Below, piece after piece: positions 34,093 to 43,032 of a stretch of DNA of 64,000 nt (position 1 is its first letter; each line of letters starts with the position of its first letter). The notes beneath the pieces are model-generated. The model was not told where the DNA came from and searched no databases. It was given only the letters and a program-made list of their open reading frames with translations. The stretch comes from Turnera subulata. Lineage: Eukaryota > Streptophyta > Magnoliopsida > Malpighiales > Passifloraceae. Position numbers and translations under genes: made by a program. The stretch lies in the NCBI GenBank assembly GCA_028386065.3, contig JAKUCV010006160.1, forward strand, positions 51,367-115,366, given 5' to 3'.

Positions 34093-34870
34093 GATAATGA
34101 CAAACAAAGAAGAGTATATGTCAAGTGTGTGGGATTCAATATGAGAATAATTCCCCCTAACTTGAGGCATATGCTTTTTAATTCCCCCTAACTTGATGCA
34201 TATACTTTTCTTTTTAATCTTTCCCTTTTTGGCATTAGAAAAAAGAATAATAATGGCAAACTAAAGATCAATTTGAAGAGACAAGATAAAACAAAAGATA
34301 AAGGATCAGAAAGATGGGCTTTTGTATTGAAAAATACTTCTTGAACATCGATGTTTTAATACGAAACATCGATGTTGTGTGCAGTCTGTCAAATGCTGAA
34401 CGTGCACTTCAATAAACATCGATGTTGGGCTCCTGAACATCGATGTTTACTGCCTCTGGTCCAATTTGGCGTATGCTGAACTTCATCCAACATCGATGTT
34501 GTATTGGCCAACATCGATGTTTGTTTTCTCAACAAGTCTTATTCCCCCTGTCTTTTGGCCTAAGTGATGGGTACCTGCAAAACCAACCTGTACATAGACA
34601 AACACTATAATATCCGGCCTACTTGCTCTTATTCTTTGTCGTGCAATGACTTCTTCTCAATAGTACCTGCAAGATCATCACAAAAATCCTTTCTCGCCAA
34701 GCGAGTATCATTTTCTACAAATGCTACATGAGGGGACTCCTCAATTTGTTGAAAACTCTATATGCCTTATTTATAAGAACTTGGATGCTACTCCGGTCAT
34801 GTGGTTGGAGCATCTGCTATCAAGGTACCAAAGTACACTTAATGCCTTCAAGCATACCTACATAAGCAAT
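34093..34870 (-). other. 3' noncoding region of SIRE-like element B with palindrome pairs
   Basis: No protein-coding content after the truncated gag. Three further AACATCGATGTT pairs lie at about 34343, 34415 and 34489, outside the LTR, again spaced 72-74 bp. Confidence 0.75.
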
Positions 34871-36544
34871 TTAATGAGTCTTTGGTACCCAAACCATCTT
34901 GGGTCCTTGAGTGTTAGAGGCATAATAGTAGTGAGCTTCTTCTTGTGCCCAATGCCTATACCTAGTGAAACAAACAGGAGCTATATGTCCTATTCTATTG
35001 CAATAATGACAAATGACATTTGGATTGTGCATTCTCCTAGGTTGATAGTAATTGCTAGGTTGTCTATGCTTGTTTGTTCTACTAGTCTTGTTATCCTTTG
35101 TTTGAGCCATAGATTTTCTAGGTTTAGACTCAAATTTCTTCCTTTTAGGTTCATTCTTAAATCCTAATCCATGCTTAGTAGATTGCAAGTTATCTAGAAT
35201 AGAACTTAAGTTTTCTTTAATGTCGTTTCAAGTTTTTCAACTTGTTCCTTTAAAGATTTGCATGATAAGCATTCCTTAGGTGAGCTCTCAGGTTTGCTAG
35301 CGCTTCTTTTTCCGAAAAACTTGTTTTCTTCCTTTAATTTTTCGTTTACACTAGATAACTTCTCAGCATCTTTTCCTAATATCGTAAGTTGTTTCTTCAA
35401 ATCTTTGTTGATTTTAGAGGCACTAACATATTCTCCATATAGTTCATCAAAACCATTTTGTAATTCTTCATAAGTAAAAGCTTCATTTAGGAGAGTAGTA
35501 CTTACTTCATCCAGCTGTTCTTTCTGTGCCGTGAGACAAAGGTTGGCCGTCTCCTCTTCCTCGTTGTCGGTTGACTCATCCCTGAATCACCTCCCCAAGA
35601 GATATACGCCTGATGCTTCTTGTAAGGTTTCTTTTCATTGCTTTCCTTTGCTTTAGGGCACTTGGGTTTGATGTGCCCAACTTCTCCGCACCTATTGCAC
35701 TTGGCCGGACCAGATTGCTTCCTTCCTTTCTTCTCAAGCTCTTTTCGCATGAACTTATGGAATTTTCGGATGATAGGTCCGAAATCTTGATCATCCTCAC
35801 TGGAGTCAATCTCGGTGAGCTCTTGGATCGTGGAACTGGAAGCCTCCAGAGCTATATCTTTCTTCTCTTGTTCCTGCAAAGGAGGTTTAAGAATAGTGGA
35901 TTCATAAGTGAGAAGATTACCTCTAAGCCCGTCAATGGTCACGGTTGAAGTCCCGATGTTTTTGTAAATTGCGTCGGCTTTGGAACGCCATTCGGGAGTG
36001 AGGCTTCTACTTTTCTAACCAAGTCCCTATCGGAGTAGACTTTCTTCAGCGCATGAAGGTTGTTTACGAGTTTAGAAAATCGTTCAAACATCTCTTCGAT
36101 CTTCTCATTCTCCTTCATTCGAAAGAGTTCATATTTGGAGGTGAGAGAATCGATCTTGGCCTCATGGACTTGATCGGTTCCTTCATAGGTAATTTCCAAC
36201 TTGTCCCACTTCTCCTTGGCAGTAGTGCAGCATGAGATTTTTCGGTAATCATCTGGGTTAACTGCACAATAGAGCATGTTGATGGCTTCGGAGTTGTTTT
36301 TAACCTTTTTAATGTCTTCAGCGTTGTACTCCGCTTTCGTCTTTGTCACGGTGGCTTCACCAACCTTCTTTGTTGGGATCTGATCTCCGTTCTTTATTAT
36401 TTGCCAAAGAGCGAAGTTGTTGGCTCAGATGAAGATTCTCATCCTCTCCTTCCAATATGTGTAGTTGGTGCTATGGAAGAGAGGCGAACGGGTGGGGGAT
36501 TGTCCTTGAGCGATTCCTGCATACAAATTACTTGAAAAAGCCAT
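34871..36544 (-). pseudogene. gag: Copia Gag of SIRE-like element B
   Basis: Same protein as at 681-2355 but damaged. ATG at 36544 opens MAFSSNLYAG, then YTYWKERMRIF and a stop at about 36427. The UBN2-type core follows (INMLYCAVNPDDYRK, AKEKWDKLEITYEG, LFRMKENEKIEEMF). A small deletion near 36010 shifts the frame. The next segment (35942-35502) holds knuckle one, CNRCGEVGHIKPKC, with another shift at about 35580. A coiled-coil piece (35400-35206) leads to knuckle two, CHYCNRIGHIAPVC, and the conserved end KMVWVPKTH at 34871. Everything after the VWVPK motif, normally protease and integrase, is deleted. It lacks the LTR insertion that cuts element A, so it shows what the family's Gag end looked like. 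Confidence 0.87.
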
Positions 36545-36585
36545 GGATGATTCCTCTCAAACGGTTAAGTCTTTCGGAGAGTTAG

Positions 36586-36598
36586 GCTCCGCTACCAA
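36586..36598 (-). other. Primer-binding site of SIRE-like element B
   Basis: The minus strand reads TTGGTAGCGGAGC, identical to that of element A, next to the LTR end. Confidence 0.75.
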
Positions 36599-36599
36599 T

Positions 36600-37684
36600 T
36601 GTTAGAAAATATGCCCTACGCTAGAGGGGGGTGAATAGCGTTTTATGGACAAATTGAAAATTTGTAGGAATGAATGTAGAATTAAAGAATGAAGGAAAGG
36701 ACACCAAATTTTTATACTGGTTCACACACAAGAGACTCTCTCGAAGATTTCACTATCTACGTTAAGCTTCCGGGTGCTTAACAAACCATGTACAACTTGA
36801 GAGTTCCAGTCACATGAACCTCAACACTCTTGCTTGAAGATACCACACTTCAAGACTTCTCACACAGAAAGAAACCCTCTTCCTATAAATTACAACAAGG
36901 GAACAATCTTCCTAAACACCTTTTGATAAAATAACATTGAAAGTTGCAAAAGGTTTCTGATCATAACGATACAACATCGATGTTTAGCCAGTAGAATATG
37001 AATTTTGCTTCCAACGGTCACAAGAACATCGATGTTGATCAAGTGAACATCGATGTTATGAAATTCTGCAAAAACAGTTTAAAGACAAAAATCATAAGAA
37101 CATTGATGTTGGAAAGTTAAACATCAATGTTTTGAGCTACTGCCAAAATAATTTAAAGACCATGTTTACAAGAACATCGATGTTGAAAAGTTAAACATCG
37201 ATGTTTTGAGTTCCTACCAAAACTAGTGTAAAGGTCATCAGAACATCGATGTTTCCCAACATCGATATTTTGATCAAAACATTGATGTTTGGAATCCCAA
37301 CATCAATGTTTTGAACTTCTGCCCCTTTTTGATAAGTCATTTCAAAAACAACAACATCAATGTTGGGAAATCAAACATCCATGTTTAGAGCTCAAAATTC
37401 ATTTTCATGATTGATAAAGAAAAATGCTATTTTGATGCATGAGGAAAATTGATTTTGTTTGAGCTAATATCTTAGAAGATTTTGAGTGTTAACCTTGTAC
37501 TATTAGGTTCTTAAATCTTCTAGTTTTTCTCTTCTAATCTTGTGCTCTTCTTCACTTCACATTTGTGCTCTTTGAATGGTTTCTTTTTGCTTCGGGTTTG
37601 TCGTCATTTTGAATCAATGTCGGTTTGTTAATATCAAAATCTGTATGAGACAAGGAGATACTAGCAAAACAGTGTTTTCTAACA
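36600..37684 (-). repeat. 5' LTR of SIRE-like element B
   Basis: 1085 bp, TGTTAGAAAATATG to GTTTTCTAACA. It carries seven palindrome pairs at 36969-37386 with the same CG decay pattern as the 3' LTR. The flank resumes the PMD ORF of Tat element B. Confidence 0.92.
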
Positions 37685-38264
37685 AAAAAACGCTCAAATC
37701 GTAGAGGTTTATGGTAAGGGGCCCAAACGGGAAAACAAAGAAGTTGAGGGAGGAATTCCAAAAAAGCACGGTAGAGCTAAAAAATGGATAATCTAATTCT
37801 GGGACGCTTAAGGAGAGGGTGAGATTAGGTTGAAAATGCCCCAGCGCTTCCAGGACTCTGAGCAAGGAGAGAGGCGGTCAATCCACTGGCGCCACTCCGT
37901 TTAAACCCGTGCGTGGTTTATAGGGCCAGGTTTGGATGGGATAATGATCCATTAGAGGAGGCTTGTCGTCATAATCCTTTAAGGAGATAGATCTACCAAA
38001 AGGGATAACAGTAGAGCGAGAAAGAGGGCACACCTTTTCAAGCATGGGGTGGTCATGGATGGCGGTCGGACCCAAGGAGACGACAAGCGGAGAAGACTCA
38101 GTATTCCATGTTTCAGATACGGACTCCGGTTGGCCAAAGTGCCTAACCAAGGCTAAGAAGCGGTCGTGTCTTGCGTCATCTGATAATGCTGAATCTTCCA
38201 GAAGATTCCACAACATGTTAGGTGGAAGTCCATTGAAAGAACGAGCGAAAGACGGGGAGGCCAT
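37685..38264 (-). pseudogene. PMD-like ORF of Tat element B, N-terminal part
   Basis: The ATG at 38264 (MASPSFARSFNGLPPNMLW) is chosen as start because the frame upstream has no PMD-like content. A lead-in with LSDDARHDRFLALVRHF and SISLKDYDDKPPLMDHY is followed by a TGA at 37878 in the phrase GVAPVD-stop-PPLSLL, probably a changed TGG. Beyond it come FFSSTVLFWNSSLNFFVFPF and GPLTINLYDLSVF, the classic PMD N-terminal layout (a W-containing helix, then FG-P and a T-x-x-D-V/L-S-x-x motif). The domain then meets the SIRE-like LTR at 37684 and resumes at 13682. It lies only about 220 bp from the 3' LTR and is antisense to the element, the usual place for extra ORFs in Tat elements. Confidence 0.7.
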
Positions 38265-38463
38265 GGCTATGACAGAAGAAACTCGACAACGAAAGATGTG
38301 ATGGCTGCAATTGTCATGGAAGAAGCGTACTAAGTAAGTTTCATAATGAGAAACTGAAAAGTGACTATTAAAATAGGCGGTGAAAAGGCACAAAGCACGA
38401 AGCGACTAAACCCACTATACCACCTTGTGGTTTTTCCTCTGCCCCTTCGTAGGCCTCACGATC

Positions 38464-38481
38464 GAGGAAAAAGGGGGTATC
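38464..38481 (+). other. Polypurine tract of Tat element B
   Basis: GAGGAAAAAGGGGGTATC directly before the LTR start at 38482; it fixes the plus orientation of the element. Confidence 0.8.
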
Positions 38482-39565
38482 TGTTATCGCCAAAAATCGC
38501 ACCTCTCACAATAGGGCCAGAATATTGAAGACCAAGGAAAAGGCCCGATCGAGCAAACGACAAATGAAGGGGTATTCAAGTCCCATAAAGGCGGGCCTAA
38601 GCCTGGTTTGGTCTAGGAAAAGAATGGGAAGGCATCTATGGCCTGAAGAGGCAAACAAAGGCCCAATATCATTTACAAACACGGCCCAACACCACTTATG
38701 GGCACCTGAGGGAACTAAGATAATTTGGGGAGATGCTTGCCGCATGATGAGGTGGGATTACCAAACACCCCAACCTGCGGCCCTCCAGAAAGGAAAAGAG
38801 GGGGTAGAAAGGACTTTTAGCCAAAGGAAGCCCACAGAAGTATAAACTGACAAGGCAGCCCATAGCTTGACCCACAAGTGGCATCCTTGTCACTATAAGA
38901 ACACAAGAGGGGGAACACAGCAAGACACACGAACACATACACAACTATGCACTTTTAATTTATTTTACTTTTCCTTTCATTTAGTTTTCATGTCACTCAC
39001 TTTTATCTCTCGCACCCTTTTCTCTTTATTTTTATGTCATTTATTTTAATCTCTCGTCACCCTTAACTCCTTTAATTTTATCTTTCGTCATCTTTAACTC
39101 CTTTACTTTAATCTCTCGTTATCCTTAACTCCTTTAATTTTATCTTTCGCATCCCTTAACTCCTTTTATTTTTGTCTCTCGCATCCCTAATCTCCTTTAA
39201 TTTTATCTCTCGTTACCCTTATTTCCTCCTAACCTTTATCTTTCATTCTTGTTACCCCCTATTTTCTCAAGTGTTTGCAGGTGATTCTCCCTTGGTCTGA
39301 TTTGTAATTGCTACCTACGGTCGGAAATTATAAGACCGCAGGAGCTTAGTATAGGGAATTTGTGGGCTGCGGCCACCTTAGGCTGTGAATTATCTCTTGT
39401 AATCCAATATCATTGATAAAATCAAGGCCTGAAGCCCTATTTATAATCATCTTTGTCCTAAGCCCAACAAGAGACGTGCAACATCGTCTGCCCAGAACGA
39501 CTCAGTTTTGGATTTGGCAAATAGTGGTTGCATCTCCTGTTTCCTAGAACCCGTTTTTGGCAACA
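38482..39565 (+). repeat. 3' LTR of Tat element B
   Basis: 1084 bp, TGTTATCGCCAAAAA to TTTTTGGCAACA, so the ends form an imperfect inverted repeat. The middle (39000-39250) has repeated TTTATCTCTCGCATCC-like phrases. A partner LTR is not in the window. Confidence 0.8.
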
Positions 39566-39707
39566 ATTACTATACTATAAAACTAGTTGTCAGATAAAAA
39601 AAACATGAAAACTTCAGGTATACAACGAAGACAAATTGAAAACTTCAGTTACATAAAAAGAGTTTTTCCCATAAGCAATTCTACCCCTTCCAAAATGGGT
39701 TAATGGT

Positions 39708-39827
39708 GCCAGCACCAGCGTAATGCAGTGGCATGAAGACCTTGGTTTCACCAAGGCCACCATGGTTCGAATCATGGTGTGGGTGGGTATGGGATTTGAG
39801 TAGCCTTAGGCTTGTATCTAAAAAAAA
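39708..39827 (+). mobile_element. tRNA-derived SINE
   Basis: 120 bp. It has an A-box-like TAATGCAGTGGC near 39720 and a perfect B box GGTTCGAATC near 39773, then GGTGTGGGTGGGTATGGG, and ends in TTGTATCT plus seven A. An 11-bp target duplication GGGTTAATGGT lies on both sides (39697-39707 and 39828-39838). The shape recalls the Au family of plant SINEs, but it is shorter than the usual 180 bp. Confidence 0.9.
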
Positions 39828-39838
39828 GGGTTAATGGT

Positions 39839-40644
39839 ATAATTGTTGTTTGTATTATTTCAAATTCCTCAATCTTGATGTGTTCAATCTATCTACCGGT
39901 ATACATCGATCCACAAAGGCTGAGAAGAAATTACATACTTGTCAATTTTTTTATACTAATAGACTTGCCAGATAAGAGCATAACAATATGGAAGAGAGTT
40001 TAGAAAATAACGGGAAATGTTTTTTTTTCTGCACGAACACAAAAGCAGGTGACCTACTTTAAAATCTCCAATTTTTCATTTTGTTACATGTGTTAGTTGT
40101 GCATCTTGATTTAGAGTTAAGCTGCGCAAGAGGTGAAAATGGTGCTTGATTAAAATAATATTTGTCAGAATTATTAATTTTTTTGACGGTATAGAAGTTC
40201 ATAATTATTTAAGAAAGAACAACTGTCAAAAACAAACTGTTACAATTGTAATTGTCATGCGTATTAGTTTTTATAGATGTAAATAATTCGAATGTCAATC
40301 TTATACTATAAGAATCATGATAATTTTATTTTCGTTACTTTCTGTCTATTATAAGTGATAAGCCTTGGGACAATTTCCTTTATTTTTCCGGTAAATTTTG
40401 GAGACAAATGCTTTCATTTTAACGACCACAAAAATTGCAGCATAAAATGCATTTTCTTGCTAGTAGCTAGGCTGGTGAGAGGGTAGGGTATTTCAGATCA
40501 TCTGTGGGTTTCTTGAAATAGTAACCAAACTTCATCTCAAGAAAAGAAAAAATACTAACCAAATAGTAGCTAATATGCTTCTAGGATACGTAGGAATCAA
40601 GAATTCTTAGGTTAATTATTACAACTCTCCCTATTCAAGCCTCC
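39839..40644. other. AT-rich spacer without recognisable feature
   Basis: No open frame with known content, no repeat ends and no RNA gene seen. Possibly downstream flank of the exon-like piece at 40648-40854. Confidence 0.5.
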
Positions 40645-40647
40645 TTA

Positions 40648-40854
40648 TTTCAAAAAGCGCAAAGTAGTGAAGTTCTTGGTGTCCAGCACCTGTATGTTTC
40701 TTTCTTTCATGAAATTCACTGCTGCATTGAATTCATCAAGGGTCATGTCGGTCTCCCTCTTCTGTGTTCCAAGTTCGGGTTCTTCTTCTACTTTATCATC
40801 ATCCTCTTCATCATGATCGTCGTCCGAGAAAAGAAGTACTCCACACTTAATCAC
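40648..40854 (-). CDS. Candidate last exon of a host gene
   Basis: An open stretch on the minus strand ends in TAA at about 40648. It has an acidic run (SDDDHDEEDDDKVEEEPEL) and a tail with LDEFNAAVNFMKERNIQVL and TLRFLK. I do not recognise the family. Upstream on the minus strand, past the Harbinger element, an exon-like piece with good splice sites lies at 52322-52418. The Harbinger element would then sit in an intron. The composition looks coding and is unlike the AT-rich surroundings. No further exons were found between 52418 and 55549, where copia debris begins, so the gene is incomplete or a fragment. Confidence 0.35.
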
Positions 40855-42225
40855 CCAGGTAATGGGACTTGTAATCTTGCCCAGATTAGATGCTTACTTA
40901 GAGTTCACGGAAAGCTGGAGAACAACACGTGTTCAGATAACATGCCAACATTTAGGGTGCGTTTGGTTCACAGAACGGGACTGGACTGGACTGGACAATT
41001 GTACCGTTCAATGTAGCGTTTGGTTTGGTGGACACTGAGTAGGACTGTTGTACTGAATTACGTTTGGTTAGTTGTACTGAGTTTGGGACTAAATGTAGTA
41101 ATGTCAATATTGCCCTTGGGGCTGGAAGAAGTGGCTAAGTATTGGATGTAAGATACTATAATTTTTTTATTCACAAGAAGAATTTGAGTACATACAAATA
41201 TTTTGGTAATTTAAAATTATTTTAAAATTAAAATACTTATTTATGTCATCGCGTCAGAATCAAGTTGTCAATTTCCTGACAAACTTCTCTTGTAAGTTAT
41301 TGCATGTATCTTCAATTTGGGGTTGGCATCTTTTTGGATTGTAATTTCTGTACGCCTATTTAACTATGAAATTATTTGACTACATACTGGAAGAAGCAAT
41401 TGAGGTAATCTAAGGATGGGGTGTAATAGTATCACAAGGGTGCGTTTGGTTTACAACAAATAGCATATAAGTCGTGAAACTGCATGTTTGAATGTCTGCT
41501 CTTTTGAAGAAGTTTACTTTCTATGTAAACCACTTAATTAACCCCAATTTAGTGACCGGGTAGTGTATAAATTCAATTGCCACACTCAGAGACCACAGAG
41601 CATAACAGTAGTTCTCTCCCTCGTAAAGTCGAACAGATGATTAGCAGAATCTGTAAGGGGTTTTCGCCTCAACCTTAACCTCGAGAATGATGTAATCTTC
41701 GCATGACAATCTTATGAGGCATGCTTCTTATTCTTATTCTTTAATAAACTTCACTTTCCCGGTAAGACTCATCTACATCAGAGAGGTGAAATTCTCACCT
41801 CAAACTTACCCTACAATTTCTTTCCTCAATGTTACCCTATATGTTCACTCTTTTCTATTAAATCATTGAATCAAGTGTTATTTTTTATATCTATTATACG
41901 TACTTTAACACTACTCATTTTAGTTATTTTGAGTTCTATTATATTGGTAAGTGTATTTGTTAGGACAAGCCAATACAAGTAGCAAATGGTATGTATAGCA
42001 ACATGAGAAATAGTTTCATAGATCTCTTCATAATATAAGTAATGAAGCACAGTTTGATTGATTCTATAGTTAATCATTCAAGTCATGAAGTACACTTATA
42101 TTGATTCCAAAGTTAATACAAACATCCGAGTTCTCTTCATAGTATAAGTCATGGAGAACTCTTTGATTGATTTCTTCGTTAATACAAACACCCAAGTTCG
42201 TGCATGTAATACATCCAATTAGCCA

Positions 42226-42584
42226 TTACAATAATTTGACAACGACCATGACTAATAGAGCTAGGAGAAACCCAAGTCCGATTTTCAATAAGTCTGCATA
42301 CTTGACATTACCCTCCAATGCAACTCTCAACTCCTCAACATTGCCCTTGCTCTTCTGCTTTCGTAAATTTGAAGGCACAAACGTACTTGCACTCGGGGTT
42401 GACGGGGAGTCAACGAAAATATGAGTATTATTGCCACTTGTGCTTCCTGTAATGTTTTAAAACCCTTGAACCTAGCATGCGGGAATGAATCGATATGCAA
42501 CTTAACCTCGTCCCAACTGTCATACACACCATTGTGTCTCCCGTTATACACAACAAAGTACTTACACTTGCCCATGATTCGCAC
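42226..42584 (-). pseudogene. Small protein with RNase H1 N-terminal (viroplasmin-like) domain and membrane tail
   Basis: The ATG near 42575 opens MGKCKYFVVYNGRHNGVYDS, then WDEVKLHIDSFPHARFKGF and KTLQEAQ. This matches the pattern of the RNase H1 N-terminal domain (Cauli_VI/viroplasmin fold: Y-V-V-x-G-R-x-G-V/I-Y-x-x-W-x-E-V, then F-K-x-F-x-x-x-x-E-A), which binds RNA-DNA hybrids or double-stranded RNA in known proteins. After one frame change near 42440 it continues with SGNNTHIFVDSPSTPSAS, a basic linker (LRKQKSKGN) and a hydrophobic segment IGLGFLLALLVMVVV just before the stop, a likely tail anchor. An acceptor TTTGTAG lies directly upstream, so a 5' exon may exist. No RNase H catalytic domain is present. 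It shares strand with the Myb and transposase genes inside the Harbinger ends. Confidence 0.55.
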
Positions 42585-43032
42585 CTACAAATGACAACAT
42601 ACCAAATGATGCCCACAGCTCACAATATCCAGAATACACATCGAACCAACACAATCAAAGGGCAATCAAAATGGATGCTAACCAAACTAAGCAACCAATG
42701 CAGGCATTCATTACCCAAACAACCAAAAAATTACTACTTGCAAAGTAAATGCAAGCAAATGCCATACATCCCTGCAAATGTCAATAACCATAGAGGGTGA
42801 CAAATGTGAACAACATCACATAGTGAGTTATATCTACAAAATGCATAATGCCATGACTAACTACCATTAAATTATCCAAAGTTGCATAGCATTGATGACT
42901 AAATATGCAGCTAGTATGTAAACTGCTAGAGGGGTTAATTCCTAATCCGCTAAGAAGTTAGTAGGCTACTGTCAAACGTACTAATGTTATATTGCACCAA
43001 AAACGGCATCACCTACTTAGCAGCAACCCAGA

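Larger units (their letters stand above)
13683..37684 (-). mobile_element. SIRE-like Ty1/copia element B (gag-only), with nested insertions
   Basis: 5' LTR 36600-37684, PBS 36586-36598, gag 36544-34871, polypurine tract at 34079-34092, and 3' LTR in three pieces (13683-13801, 31210-31605, 33160-34078). Termini are TGTTAGAAAA and TTTTCTAACA, a perfect 10-bp inverted repeat. Flanks AAAGA (13678-13682) and AAAAA (37685-37689) fit a 5-bp target duplication with one change. Protease, integrase, reverse transcriptase and RNase H are missing, so it depended on other elements to move. Confidence 0.88.
12047..39565 (+). mobile_element. Tat-like element B, 3' end, split by nested insertions
   Basis: The pieces are 12047-13682 and 37685-39565; 13683-37684 is a later SIRE-like insertion with near-identical flanks (AAAGA and AAAAA). 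The right end has a polypurine tract followed by an LTR (38482-39565), so the element is plus-oriented and this is its 3' LTR. Just inside it lies an ORF on the minus strand encoding a PMD-like protein. Gag and pol are outside this fragment; the left end was cut by the copia LTR ending at 12046. Confidence 0.7.

Noticed and set aside
37885..38393. Independent host gene of 171 residues
   Set aside because: It is the start of the PMD-like ORF that continues at 13682; the stop at 37878 is a nonsense change.
39708..39827. Functional tRNA gene
   Set aside because: It has A- and B-box-like motifs but no cloverleaf, and it has an A tail and target duplication, so it is a SINE.
42226..42584. Endogenous caulimovirus fragment
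   Set aside because: Only the RNase H1 N-terminal-like fold is present; no movement protein, coat or reverse transcriptase of a pararetrovirus nearby, and the ORF lies inside Harbinger ends on the strand of its genes.
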